A DNA stretch of 64,000 nt from SM23-32 sp964434535 (GCA_964434535.1 CAYSWA010000005.1:62001-126000); one strand, 5' to 3'. Shown: positions 1 to 8,418, counted from the stretch's first letter. The notes: generated from the sequence alone by a model not told the origin. Made by a program: numbers and translations.

Positions 1-465
1 GAGCACCAGCACGAACCCCGCGCAGATGGCGGCGTCGGCCACGTTGAACGTGTGCCAGTGTAGTGACTCGCCCCAGTGCAGGTCAATGAAGTCGCGCACG
101 AAACCCAGCGCCGCCCGGTCGATCAGGTTGCCCACCGCCCCGCCGGCCAGCAGCCCCAGGGCCACGTGCGGCAGCGCGCGGTCCGGCTCGGTGGTGAAGA
201 CGAAGCCCAGGATGACGGCGAGGCCGATCAGCGCGGCGACCACGTAGAACAGCGGGGTGGCGGGCCCCAGCCCCAGCGCGCCCCGCAGGTTGCCCTCGTG
301 GCTGATCAGGCGCAGCACGTGCGGTATGACGACGACGGCGGGGCGCCCTTCCCGCGGGTGGCTCCAGAGCGCCAGCTTGCTGAGCTGGTCCAGGGCGAGC
401 GTTCCGACGGCGAGGAGCCAGAACAGCTTCCGCCTGGCGCGCAAGAGCCGGCGCAGTAAGCTCAC
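1..465 (-). CDS. lspA: Lipoprotein signal peptidase LspA (3' end beyond window)
   Basis: This gene encodes the inner-membrane aspartyl protease that removes the signal peptide from prolipoproteins after lipidation. Translating the minus strand from the GTG at 465-463 gives about 155 residues with hydrophobic segments. Two family signatures are visible: GNLIDR followed by a VRDFID stretch, and FNVADAAI near the visible end. These contain the two catalytic aspartates. A GGAGGG ribosome site lies just upstream of the GTG. The reading frame is still open at base 1, so the last C-terminal residues are missing. It lies 52 bp behind the DksA/TraR-like gene on the same strand and is probably co-transcribed with it. 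Substrates in this window include the Wza-like lipoprotein and the ankyrin lipoprotein. Family assignment is secure. Confidence 0.93.
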   Translation of the reverse strand, partial: MSLLRRLLRARRKLFWLLAVGTLALDQLSKLALWSHPREGRPAVVVIPHVLRLISHEGNLRGALGLGPATPLFYVVAALIGLAVILGFVFTTEPDRALPHVALGLLAGGAVGNLIDRAALGFVRDFIDLHWGESLHWHTFNVADAAICAGFVLVL

Positions 466-517
466 GGTCCCTCCGGGGCAGGGGTGCCGGGCATTCGGCG
501 GCGGGCGCGGGCCGGCC

Positions 518-961
518 CTACTGCTGCTGACCTGCGCGGGCCCGCTCGTCCTGCTGCTTGCAATCGATGCAGAGGCGGGCGAACGGCAGCGCCTTGAGCC
601 GCTTCCTGGGTATCTCGCCCCCGCAGTGCTCGCAGAGGCCGTAGGTGCCGCCGTCGATCTTGTCGAGGGCCAGGTTGATGTCGCAGATCTCGGCGTCGCT
701 GTCCTGAAGCACGCGTATCATCAGGTCGCGGGCGAACGTCTCGGTGCCGCGCTCGGCCATGTGCTCGGCGGGCACGTCGGAGAGCTCGTCCACGCTCTCG
801 CCGCCGGTCTTGAGGGCGTCATTCTGGAGGTGGTCGACATTGCTGGCCAGCTTTCTCTTCAGGTCCAGCAGCATCTTGCGAAAATGGGCCAGCTCTTTGG
901 CGTTCACCGTGGGTGTTCTCCCGTCGCGTGTCATTAGGTCGGCCGGGCGCGGCGTTCTCAC
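518..961 (-). CDS. DksA/TraR-family zinc-finger protein
   Basis: This is a small coiled-coil plus zinc-finger protein of the DksA/TraR family. Such proteins enter the RNA polymerase secondary channel and modulate initiation. From the longest start it is 147 residues. An N-terminal helical region is followed by a C4 zinc finger, C110-E-H-C113 and C131-I-D-C134, with the typical GGEIPRKRL linker. The start is uncertain. The GTG at 961 has little ribosome site. A GTG at 907 gives a product beginning NAKELAHF and has a GGGAG about 10 nt upstream, so it may be the true start. A TTGCAG/TACAAT promoter lies at 1037-1065. The acidic DxxDxA tip of true DksA is not obvious, so a TraR/YocK-like role is equally possible. 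Confidence 0.88.
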   Translation of the reverse strand: MRTPRPADLMTRDGRTPTVNAKELAHFRKMLLDLKRKLASNVDHLQNDALKTGGESVDELSDVPAEHMAERGTETFARDLMIRVLQDSDAEICDINLALDKIDGGTYGLCEHCGGEIPRKRLKALPFARLCIDCKQQDERARAGQQQ

Positions 962-1036
962 ACGAAGGCCGTATGCGCCTCAGCGGCCCCCTCGCCCGCA
1001 CAGACGGCGCTCTAACGACCTCTCGAAACACGGGGC

Positions 1037-1065
1037 ATTGTAGGCGAAACGCGTGCCGCCTGCAA
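1037..1065 (-). promoter_or_regulatory. Sigma70-type promoter of the dksA-like/lspA unit
   Basis: On the minus strand TTGCAG (1065-1060) and TACAAT (1042-1037) are separated by exactly 17 nt. Transcription would start near 1030, giving a leader of about 70 nt to the GTG at 961 or 120 nt to the GTG at 907. The elements are read directly; activity is inferred. Confidence 0.6.
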
Positions 1066-1159
1066 GCGCACGCGCCCCGTACGCCGGCCCCCGGGATGGG
1101 CTGGGGCGGCCCACGCATGGGCGAATCCTCGGATTTCGGGCAAAAACGTGTTTCTTGCC

Positions 1160-1188
1160 TTGACGCGGGTCCTGGTGGACGTTATCAT
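1160..1188 (+). promoter_or_regulatory. Main promoter of the polysaccharide locus
   Basis: TTGACG (1160-1165) and TATCAT (1183-1188) are 17 nt apart. Both hexamers match the housekeeping consensus at five of six positions. It is the only good promoter seen before the 20-gene plus-strand run that begins at 1413. The predicted start near 1195 leaves a leader of about 218 nt, unusually long for this compact genome. Confidence 0.6.
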
Positions 1189-1194
1189 ACGGGC

Positions 1195-1412
1195 GCTGGT
1201 TCAACACCGGGGGCTTCGGTGCGGAGGGGGAGAGTCTCCGCAGCGGGGGTCGCACTTACTGCATAAGCGGATCACAGGGATGCCCAGGCCGGGCGCAAGC
1301 TGCATCCGCAGTACGCACGCCAGGGGCGGTTCGTCCCGCACTCCACGCAGTGAGGCGGCCAGCGGAGTTCTTCCACGTTCTTTGCCCCGTTTTCGCAGAG
1401 AGGAGGCTGAGC
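1195..1412 (+). promoter_or_regulatory. Long structured 5' leader of the polysaccharide locus
   Basis: No ORF with a ribosome site is apparent in this gene-free stretch. Several pairings can be drawn. GCGGAG (1221-1226) pairs with CTCCGC (1236-1241). GCGGAT (1267-1272) pairs with ATCCGC (1304-1309), enclosing a small GCCC/GGGC hairpin (1282-1294). A competing CTGC (1300-1303)/GCAG (1308-1311) hairpin uses the same bases. Mutually exclusive stems are typical of cis-regulatory RNAs. The conserved core of the class I c-di-GMP riboswitch (GCAAA stretch and GAAA loop) was not found, so no known class is claimed. The leader ends with AGGAGG at 1401-1406. Confidence 0.35.
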
Positions 1413-2033
1413 ATGCGCACCGCCCTCAGGCGCGTACAGCTCATAGCCGCCGTCGTAGCCCTCTGTGGGCTGCTTTCCGCACCGGGAATGGCCTCGCTCG
1501 CCGCCGAGCAGCAGGCCGAATCGCCGCCCTCTGACGTTACCTACAGCAGCTTCGTGTCGGTCCAGCCGGGCGCCCTGTCCGGCAAGGTCTTCCACACCGA
1601 CGCGCGCACGCCCGCCGCCGAGGTGCCCGTGTGCGTCTGGAGCGTGGAGGGCGAGCAGTTCGTCCACGAGGGCGCCACCGACAAGGACGGCGCCTACCAG
1701 GTGCAGGGCCTCCGGCCGGGGCGTTACCTCATCGTGTTCGGCGACCGCGTCTTCGTAGACCTGCGGGTCGACGAGGAATCGTCGCGCGCCGGGCTCCCCC
1801 TCAACGTGATCGTCCCCCGCGGCGAGGCGGCCTTCGCCCAGATGCCCCTCGACCAGCGGGCAGCCACGTTGACCATCCTCGGGGCCGCCGAAGGCGGCAA
1901 GACCATCGCGGGCATGCCCCTGCGCACAGTGCTCATCGTCGGAGGCGCCGCGCTGACCGCAGTCGGCATAATCATCGCCATCAATAACATCGATGGCGAC
2001 GACGACACGACCATCATCGTCGTCAGCCCGTAG
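1413..2033 (+). CDS. Secreted protein with CnaB/carboxypeptidase-regulatory-like domain and C-terminal membrane helix
   Basis: This 206-residue protein of unknown function is the first gene of the polysaccharide locus. The ATG at 1413 is chosen over the longer frame start at 1350 because AGGAGG lies at 1401-1406 and the product then begins with a clean signal peptide (basic start, hydrophobic to about residue 28). Residues 55-135 look like a beta-sandwich of the CnaB or carboxypeptidase-regulatory type: SGKVF, then TDKDGAYQV and LRPGRYLIVF. Residues 172-190 form a hydrophobic helix, followed by an acidic DGDDD stretch. The layout suggests a surface- or membrane-anchored accessory protein. Co-transcription with export genes hints at a role in polysaccharide presentation, but this is inference from position only. 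Confidence 0.75.
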   Translation: MRTALRRVQLIAAVVALCGLLSAPGMASLAAEQQAESPPSDVTYSSFVSVQPGALSGKVFHTDARTPAAEVPVCVWSVEGEQFVHEGATDKDGAYQVQGLRPGRYLIVFGDRVFVDLRVDEESSRAGLPLNVIVPRGEAAFAQMPLDQRAATLTILGAAEGGKTIAGMPLRTVLIVGGAALTAVGIIIAINNIDGDDDTTIIVVSP

Positions 2034-2102
2034 GGATGCCGAAGGGGCCGCTCTCGGCCCGCTCGGATGCATCTGCGAACACTGGTCTTGCGGGGGAGAC
2101 CG

Positions 2103-3197
2103 ATGAGGCGCCTTGCTGGCGTTGTGCTGGCCGTTGTTCTGTGCGCCGGTTGCAGCCAACTGGACATGGGGCTCCGCTCCGACGAACCGCCCTGGGGCGA
2201 GCCGTACGTGCGGGGCGAGCGCAGCTCCGCCCAGCGCCGCATGGAGCGGCTCGGCGCGGCACTGGCCGCCTGGGAGCGGGAAGGCCCGCCGCAGACCGGC
2301 GAATACCTGCTCGGCCCCGGCGACGTGCTCGAGGTGGGCATCTTCTCGCTCGGAGCACCGGGCGAGGTGACCACGCTGCGACGCACCGTCGCCCGCAGCG
2401 GCCACGTTACGCTGCCCTACGTGGGCAACGTCGAAGCCGGCGGCCTCAGCGCGCAACAGTTCGAAGAGCGCATCAAAGAGGCATACGCCGGCACCTATCT
2501 GCGCCAGCCGCAGGTGACCGTCAACATCGTGGAGCACCGCAGCGTCCCCGTCGTCGTCACCGGCGCCGTCGGGAGCCCCGGGCTCTACTACCTGAAGGCC
2601 AACCGCAGCAGCGTGCTGGAATGCCTCGCCCTGGCCGGGGGGCTCGACGCGAAGGCCAGCGACGAGCTGCTCATCGTGCGCCACGCCGAAGCCGCAACTC
2701 CCCCGCAGCCCCCCCCGGCCTCTCAGGAGCCCGCCCCGTCCGCAGCAACGGACCGCCAGACCACCATCCCGGTGGACCTGGCCGAGCTGATCGATGAGGG
2801 CAACCTGGTGCTGAACTTCCCCGTGCGCGGGGGCGACGTGCTGATCGTGCCGTCCCGGCCGAAGAAGTACATCTACGTACTGGGCTACGTGCGCCGCCCC
2901 GGGGCCTACGAGCTGCAGGAAGGCTCCGAGACCGACGTGCTCCGCGCCGTGGCCGTGGGCGGAGGGCTGACCAACACGGCCCGCTCGGGCAACTCCTTCC
3001 TGATACGGCAGACGCCCGACGGGCAGCGCGCCATCCCCGTCAACATGAAGAAGATCGCCCGCGGAGAGCTGCCGCCGCTGATGCTGCGCCCCGGGGACAC
3101 CGTCGTGGTCGGCACCACGCTGGTAGGCAAGATCGCGGAACTGGTGGCCCCCAGCATGGGGGCGAGCATCTCGGCCACGGCAAGCGCAACGCCGTAG
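2103..3197 (+). CDS. Wza-like polysaccharide export lipoprotein
   Basis: This is an outer-membrane polysaccharide export protein of the Wza/GumB/KpsD group. The ATG at 2103 is preceded by GGGGGAG and opens a lipoprotein signal peptide with lipidated C17 (CAGC box). The 364-residue product has the poly-export domain (GEYLLGPGDVLEVGIF, then GHVTLPYVGNVE), followed by SLBB-type segments around VTGAVGSPGLYYL and VLGYVRRPGAYEL. A proline-rich linker sits between the two SLBB regions. The long frame start at 2067 adds a non-signal extension and is rejected. It precedes the Wzz/kinase gene by 52 bp, the usual order in Wzy-type loci. It probably forms the periplasmic/outer-membrane conduit. Confidence 0.92.
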   Translation: MRRLAGVVLAVVLCAGCSQLDMGLRSDEPPWGEPYVRGERSSAQRRMERLGAALAAWEREGPPQTGEYLLGPGDVLEVGIFSLGAPGEVTTLRRTVARSGHVTLPYVGNVEAGGLSAQQFEERIKEAYAGTYLRQPQVTVNIVEHRSVPVVVTGAVGSPGLYYLKANRSSVLECLALAGGLDAKASDELLIVRHAEAATPPQPPPASQEPAPSAATDRQTTIPVDLAELIDEGNLVLNFPVRGGDVLIVPSRPKKYIYVLGYVRRPGAYELQEGSETDVLRAVAVGGGLTNTARSGNSFLIRQTPDGQRAIPVNMKKIARGELPPLMLRPGDTVVVGTTLVGKIAELVAPSMGASISATASATP

Positions 3198-3249
3198 AGG
3201 CCGCGCCGCGCGAACGCGAGGAGACACTCGCCACAGGCGGAGCCTGCAC

Positions 3250-5556
3250 ATGAACACCGCACAGCGGGGCCAGGGCCGGCCGTCCGACGCAGAACAGCCC
3301 CTCGCCGAAGCCGGGCCGCCGGAGCTGAAACAGTACCTCGGCGTGCTCAGGCGACGCATCTGGGCCGTGCTGACGGCACTGGTCGTCATCGCCACGCTCG
3401 GCACCGTCCACGCCTTCAAGGCCACGCCCGTCTACCGGTCCGAGGCGCGGCTCCTGATCGAGAAACGCAGCCCGCGGGTGATGGACTTCGAGGACGTGGT
3501 CCAGCTCGAGACCTCCGACCGCAGCTACCACAAGACGCAGGTGGAGCTGCTGCGCAGCCGCGACGTGCTGGAGAAGGCCCTGCGGATGCCCGGGATGCCG
3601 GCCATCTTCCAGGCCGACGGCCACGCGCAGGCGCCCCCCTCGCTGCTGGCGGAGGCGCGGCGCACCGTCTCGGCGCTGCTCGGCACGCCCCCGCCGAGCC
3701 CCCCGGAGCCGTGGGAGCAACTGCGCAGCGCCGTCACCGTCGAGCAGGTCCGCGACACCCACCTGGTGGGCGTCAGCGTCGAGGGGAGCGACCCCGAGCG
3801 GACCGCCACGATCGCCAACGCCGTCGCCCGCGCCTTCGAACAGTACCACCTGGAAGGCAAACTCGCCGTCAGCGGCGAGGCGTTCGAGTTCCTCAACAAG
3901 CAGACCCGCGAGCAGGAGCAGAAGCTCGCCGAGGCCGAAGAGGCCCTCCAGCGCTTCCGCGAGCAGGCGCAGATCGTCTCCCTGGACGCCTCCGAGCCGG
4001 ATAACCCGGCCCTGGTCCGACTGCGCCGCCTCAGCGAGGAGCTGACCGAGGTGGAGCTGGAGCGCGTCAAGCTCGAGGCCGAACTCGCCGTCGTGCAGCA
4101 GGCCGTCCGGGCCGCAGATGCCGGGGCGACGCCGCGCAACGAGGAGCTGCTCTCCCTGCCCGAGGTGCAGGCCGACGGCGCCGTCGGGGCCGTCCGCATC
4201 GCCCTGGTCGGCGCCGAGAAGGAGGCCCGCGCCCTGGCCGACACCTACGGCCCCGGCCACCCCCGGATGCAGGCCGCCCAGGCGAAGGTGGAGCTGCTCC
4301 AGGCCAAGCTGCGCGAGGCGCTGGCAAGCGTGGCCGGCTCCCTGGAGCCCCGCCTGGAGATGCTGCGGCGCCGCGAGGCAGAGCTGCGCAGCCAGCACGC
4401 CGCCCAGAACCAGCTCGCCCTCGCCGTGGCCAAGCAGTCGCTCACCTACAGCCACCTCCAGGGCGAGGTCCAGCGCCACCGCAAGATGATCGACGTGATG
4501 GTGGAGCGCATGCGCGAGGTGGACCTGAGCACCGACTACGCCAAGACCAACGTCAAGCTGGTCGAGGCCGCCGAGGTGCCCGCCATGCCGGTGCGGCCCC
4601 GCAAGGCGCGCACGATCCTGGTCACCCTCGCCCTCGGGCTGATGGTCGGGGTCGGCCTCGCCTTCTTCTTCGAGCACATGGACGACACGGTCAAGACGCC
4701 CGACGACCTGGAGCAGAAGGTCGGCGTGCCCGTGCTCGGCTTCGTGCCGGCCATGAGCGCCCGCGCCGGCGACGGCCAGGCTTTCACGCTCAGGGGCACG
4801 GTCTGCGCCACCGAACCCCTCTCCTCCGCCAGCGAGGCATATCGCCACATCCGCACGAGCCTCTACTTCTGCGCGCCGGTCGAGGAGTCCAAGGCCATCG
4901 TCGTCACCTCCGGCGGCCAGGGAGACGGCAAGACCACCACCGCCACCAACCTGGCCCTGGTCATCGCCCAGAGCGGCAAGCGCGTGCTGCTGATCGACGC
5001 CGACCTGCGCCGCCCCACCATACACAGGATCTTCCAGCTCCGCTCGCACAAGGGCGTCTCCTCGGTGCTGGTCGGCGAACACGAGCTGGAGGAGGCCGTC
5101 CAGAGGCCCGTCGTGGACGGCGAGCCGGTGGCCAACCTGGACGTGCTGGCCGCCGGCCCGAAGCCCCCGAACCCGGCCGAGCTGCTCGACTCCCCGAACA
5201 TGCGCCGCCTGCTGGAGGCCGCGCGCCAGCGCTACGACCGCGTGGTGGTCGACTCGCCGCCCGTTCTGTTCGTGGCCGACGCCAGCATCCTCAGCGGCAT
5301 CAGCGACGGCGTGGTCATGGTCGTCAAGTCCGCCAAGAACACCCGCGCCCTCGCCGTGCGGGCCCGCGAGCACCTCCAGGCCGTCGGCGCCCGCCTGCTC
5401 GGCGGCGTGCTCAACGACGTGCGCATGGCCCGCCTCGGCGCCTACTACTCCGACTATCACTACTACGGATACTCCCGCTACTACAGCAGCGGGTACGGCT
5501 CCGAAGACTCCGAACAGGGGAAGGGAACGGACGCGCAGGCCGCGCAGCGGGCCTGA
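3250..5556 (+). CDS. Fused polysaccharide co-polymerase (Wzz) / BY tyrosine kinase
   Basis: This Wzc/GumC-type protein of 768 residues controls chain length and export. The N-terminal Wzz domain has a first membrane helix at about 38-55, a long periplasmic coiled coil rich in Glu, Arg and Leu, and a second membrane helix at about 455-475. The cytoplasmic C-terminal half is a BY-kinase. It has a Walker A at about 553-566 (GGQGDGKTTT), the second Walker motif RVLLIDADLRRP at about 578, and VVVDSPPV near 665. The tail (about 731-750) packs nine tyrosines into some twenty residues, the usual autophosphorylation cluster. The next gene is a CpsB-type phosphatase, completing the kinase/phosphatase pair. 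The assignment is secure. Confidence 0.95.
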   Translation: MNTAQRGQGRPSDAEQPLAEAGPPELKQYLGVLRRRIWAVLTALVVIATLGTVHAFKATPVYRSEARLLIEKRSPRVMDFEDVVQLETSDRSYHKTQVELLRSRDVLEKALRMPGMPAIFQADGHAQAPPSLLAEARRTVSALLGTPPPSPPEPWEQLRSAVTVEQVRDTHLVGVSVEGSDPERTATIANAVARAFEQYHLEGKLAVSGEAFEFLNKQTREQEQKLAEAEEALQRFREQAQIVSLDASEPDNPALVRLRRLSEELTEVELERVKLEAELAVVQQAVRAADAGATPRNEELLSLPEVQADGAVGAVRIALVGAEKEARALADTYGPGHPRMQAAQAKVELLQAKLREALASVAGSLEPRLEMLRRREAELRSQHAAQNQLALAVAKQSLTYSHLQGEVQRHRKMIDVMVERMREVDLSTDYAKTNVKLVEAAEVPAMPVRPRKARTILVTLALGLMVGVGLAFFFEHMDDTVKTPDDLEQKVGVPVLGFVPAMSARAGDGQAFTLRGTVCATEPLSSASEAYRHIRTSLYFCAPVEESKAIVVTSGGQGDGKTTTATNLALVIAQSGKRVLLIDADLRRPTIHRIFQLRSHKGVSSVLVGEHELEEAVQRPVVDGEPVANLDVLAAGPKPPNPAELLDSPNMRRLLEAARQRYDRVVVDSPPVLFVADASILSGISDGVVMVVKSAKNTRALAVRAREHLQAVGARLLGGVLNDVRMARLGAYYSDYHYYGYSRYYSSGYGSEDSEQGKGTDAQAAQRA

Positions 5557-5589
5557 GAAGGGCACACCTGCGAGCCGGCGCACCAGCCC

Positions 5590-6378
5590 GTGGGACCAGA
5601 CCTGGACATCATCGACGTCCACTGCCACCTGCTGCCGGCCATGGATGACGGCCCGCGCAACCAGGACGAATCGCTGGCCATCTGCGCGATGATGGCCTCG
5701 GACGGCGTGCGCACCGTCGTCGCCACGCCGCACATGGGCGACCCCCGCTTCTCCGTCTCGCCCGCCGCCGTGCGGCGCGGAGCCGAGCAGCTCACCCGCG
5801 CCTGCCGCCAGCACGGCATAGCGCTCGACGTGCTGCCGGGCGGCGACGTGCGCCTGCGCCCCGAGCTGCTCTCCGCCGTCCAGACCGGGGAGGTCGTCAC
5901 CATCGGCAACGCCGGCACCCACCTCCTGCTGGAGCTGCCCCAGCAGAACCTGCCCGCGATAGAAGGGCTCACCTTCGAGCTGATGGTGCGCGGCATCACG
6001 CCCGTGCTGAGCCACCCGGAGCGCAACGCCGCCTGCCGGCGCTCGCCCGGGCGCCTGGCCGCCCTGGTGGAGCAGGGCTGCCGCCTGCAGATCACGGCCG
6101 GCGCGCTGCTCGGCCTCTTCGGGCGCAGCGCCCGGCAAGCCGCCGAACGGCTGCTGCGCAACGGGCTCGTCCATGCCGTCGCCTCCGACGCCCACGCCGA
6201 CCACGGCCCCCGCCGGCCCGTCTGGAGGGAAGCCGTCCGCCGCCTGTGCAAGCTGGTCGGTGAGGAGATGACCAGCCGGCTCGTCAACGCCGGACCGGCC
6301 GCCATGACCGGGCGCGCCCCGCAGGCGGCCCGCGAGGTCACGGCGACACCGCAACCCCAGCCCGACGAGGAGAGATGA
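5590..6378 (+). CDS. CpsB/CapC-type PHP protein-tyrosine phosphatase
   Basis: This 262-residue metal-dependent phosphatase of the PHP superfamily most likely dephosphorylates the tyrosine tail of the preceding BY-kinase. The metal-binding signatures are all present: DVHCHLLPAMDDGP near the start, ATPHMGD, LSHPERN and VASDAHADH. Translation begins at a GTG (5590) with only a weak ribosome site, so a nearby start cannot be excluded. The start is 33 bp after the kinase gene, and the stop overlaps the next ATG by 4 bp (ATGA), so translation is probably coupled. The other family possibility, histidinol-phosphate phosphatase, is disfavoured by gene context. Confidence 0.9.
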   Translation: MGPDLDIIDVHCHLLPAMDDGPRNQDESLAICAMMASDGVRTVVATPHMGDPRFSVSPAAVRRGAEQLTRACRQHGIALDVLPGGDVRLRPELLSAVQTGEVVTIGNAGTHLLLELPQQNLPAIEGLTFELMVRGITPVLSHPERNAACRRSPGRLAALVEQGCRLQITAGALLGLFGRSARQAAERLLRNGLVHAVASDAHADHGPRRPVWREAVRRLCKLVGEEMTSRLVNAGPAAMTGRAPQAAREVTATPQPQPDEER

Positions 6379-7895
6379 GCCCGCGGGACGCATCGAGGGA
6401 CCGATGGACGGACGCCGCCGTCGCGCTGGTGACGGCGGCCGTCGTCGTCTCGCCCTGGCTGTTCGGCAGCGCCGACGCATGGGCCTGGCTGCTGATGTGC
6501 CTGCTGGTCGGCGCCGGGACGGCGGCCTGGCTCCTGTCGGTCGTGGTGGGCTCGGCCCCGCCGCTGCGGGCGCCGGCGTTGACGGCGGCGCTGATGCTCC
6601 TGTTGGCCTTCGTGGGGGCGCAGTCGCTGCGCCTGCCCCCGGGCGTGGTGCGGGCCGTCAGCCCGGCCTCCGCCCGGGTCCACGCCGGGGCATCGGCGGC
6701 TCTGGCGCGCGCTGACGTGGGGGCGTTCCTGCCCCACGGCGTGGGGCCGCTGGCCGGCCCCGCCCTCTCGGCCGCGCCCCTCGCCACCCGGCGCAGCCCC
6801 TACCTGCTCCTCGCCTACGTGGGCGCCTTCCTGGTGCCGGCCAACTGCCTGCGCCGCTGGACGGGCCTGCGCCGGGTGGCGACGGCGCTCGTCGTCGGCG
6901 GTTTCCTCATGGCGGTGTTCGGCCTGGTGCAGAAGCTCTCCGGCACGCGCAGCATCTACTGGTTCCACGTGCCCCGCTTCGGGGGCGACATCTTCGGGCC
7001 GTTCACCAACCGCAATCACTTCGCCGCGCACATGAACATGACGCTCGGCATCGCCGTGGGGCTGCTGCTGGCCACGGCCCACGCCGCCATGCCGGCCGGG
7101 GCCACCTGCCGCGAGCGGCTGGCCGCCCTCTCGACCGCGCGGGCCGGCGCGCCGGCGCTGCTCGCCTTCGCCGCCGCCATCATGGCCGCCTCGGTCTGCG
7201 CGACCCTCTCGCGGGCCGGCATCCTGAGCCTGGTCCTCTCGGGCGCCCTGCTCGGCGCCGTGGCGGCGGCCCGGCGCGCACTGCCCGTCGGCCGAGCCGC
7301 CGTCGCCGCCGCCGCGCTGATCTTCCTGCTCGCCGTCGGCTGGCTCGGATGGCGGCCCGTCATCGAGCGCATGGGCACCCTGGCCAACGTGACGCAGGAG
7401 CCCTCCGGTCGCGCCCGCCTCACGGCCACCGTGGGCACGCTGGAGGTCTTCGGGGCGTGGCCGGCCTTCGGCTGCGGCTTCGGCGCCTTCCAGCACGCCT
7501 TCCCCCGCTTCCAGGACCCCGGCATCCAGTTCGCCCGCTGGCTGCACGCCCACAACGACTACGCGCAGTTGCTGGCCGAGGGAGGCGTCGTCGGCGCACT
7601 GCTGGCGCTGGGGGCGGCGCTGCTGCTGGCCGGCACCTTGCTGAAAGGGTACGGCCGCGCCGGCACGCGCGGCCGGCTCATGGCGGCCGGGCTGGCCCTG
7701 GCGCTGCTGGCCGTCGCCGTGCACAGCCTCTTCGACTACAGCCTGCACAAGCCGGCCAACGGGCTGCGGCTGGCGGCGGTCTGCGGCATGGCCGTCGCCG
7801 CCGTCCACCTGCGCCGGCGCGAACGCCCACGAACTGAGCGACATGAACGAGGCAGCCGACATGGACTCGCGCTCATCGGCCGACGGCGCCGGTAG
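6375..7895 (+). CDS. O-antigen ligase/polymerase-like membrane protein
   Basis: This integral membrane protein of 506 residues has about eleven to twelve hydrophobic helices. A large extracytoplasmic loop contains FGPFTNRNHFAAH, and a later loop contains RWLHAHNDYAQLLAEGG. These are typical of the Wzy_C / WaaL ligase-polymerase superfamily (the NRNHFA and HNDYLQ signatures). It therefore probably polymerises or ligates undecaprenyl-linked oligosaccharide in the periplasm. The ATG overlaps the phosphatase stop by 4 bp. The 3' end overlaps the next coding region by about 50 bp. It is the first of two polymerase-like proteins in the locus; the other lies at 22731. Confidence 0.85.
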   Translation: MSPRDASRDRWTDAAVALVTAAVVVSPWLFGSADAWAWLLMCLLVGAGTAAWLLSVVVGSAPPLRAPALTAALMLLLAFVGAQSLRLPPGVVRAVSPASARVHAGASAALARADVGAFLPHGVGPLAGPALSAAPLATRRSPYLLLAYVGAFLVPANCLRRWTGLRRVATALVVGGFLMAVFGLVQKLSGTRSIYWFHVPRFGGDIFGPFTNRNHFAAHMNMTLGIAVGLLLATAHAAMPAGATCRERLAALSTARAGAPALLAFAAAIMAASVCATLSRAGILSLVLSGALLGAVAAARRALPVGRAAVAAAALIFLLAVGWLGWRPVIERMGTLANVTQEPSGRARLTATVGTLEVFGAWPAFGCGFGAFQHAFPRFQDPGIQFARWLHAHNDYAQLLAEGGVVGALLALGAALLLAGTLLKGYGRAGTRGRLMAAGLALALLAVAVHSLFDYSLHKPANGLRLAAVCGMAVAAVHLRRRERPRTERHERGSRHGLALIGRRRR

Positions 7896-8418
7896 CCGGG
7901 TCGCCGATGGCAGCGGCAGGGACGCCGCAAGGCGGCTCGCGGCGCTCGTCGCCCTGGCCCTGCTCGCGGCCGCCATGCTCGGCGAGGGGAGCGCGCTGCG
8001 CGGGGCGACGGCGTTCGCCCGTTTCCTGCGCCTCAAGCGTGCCGCCCGCGCGGCCGACGAAGCGGGGAACGTCGAGGCGCTGGAGGCCGCCCTGCGCGCG
8101 GCCTCCACCGAGGCCGGCCTGGTGATGCGCTTCAGCCGGGACGACGCGGACGCCCTGCTGACCCTGAGCATGACCTGGGCCTTCCGGTCGGCGCAACCGG
8201 AGCTGGACCCGATGCTGCGGCTGCGGCTCGGTGAGAAGGCCGTCGCGGCGGCGGCGCTGGCCGTGCGGGCGGCCCCGTGCGACTACCTGCCCTGGTACTG
8301 GCTGGCACGCACGCAAGCGGCCATCGGGTTGACGGGCAAGGCGCAGGCCGCTCTGGATCGCGCCCGCCGGCTGGCGCCGCCCGGCATGGAACTGAAGATC
8401 GTCCCCGACGCCGAGTGA
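7843..8418 (+). CDS. Membrane-anchored protein with TPR-like helices
   Basis: This 191-residue protein is not assigned to a named family. A short charged N-terminus precedes one hydrophobic helix at about 30-48. Alanine-rich helical pairs follow and end in a TPR-like unit (PWYWLARTQAAIGLTGKAQAALDRARRLAP). The start at 7843 lies inside the polymerase-like gene; an ATG at 7861 is an alternative. The overlap suggests translational coupling. Proteins of this kind often accompany O-antigen ligase-like proteins and may scaffold them, but this is inferred from position. A 115-bp gap with a GGCGC/GCGCC hairpin (8498-8511) follows. Confidence 0.7.
   Translation: MNEAADMDSRSSADGAGSRVADGSGRDAARRLAALVALALLAAAMLGEGSALRGATAFARFLRLKRAARAADEAGNVEALEAALRAASTEAGLVMRFSRDDADALLTLSMTWAFRSAQPELDPMLRLRLGEKAVAAAALAVRAAPCDYLPWYWLARTQAAIGLTGKAQAALDRARRLAPPGMELKIVPDAE

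Noticed and set aside
1195..1412. Class I cyclic di-GMP riboswitch in the polysaccharide leader
   Set aside because: A CACAGGG word followed by a hairpin looked suggestive, but the conserved GCAAA stretch and GAAA tetraloop/receptor pair were not found.
3040..6480. Very long minus-strand ORF (1146 codons) opposite the Wza-like, Wzz/kinase and phosphatase genes
   Set aside because: It is antisense to three well-identified genes and has the biased composition expected of a shadow frame in GC-rich DNA; no domain motif was seen.
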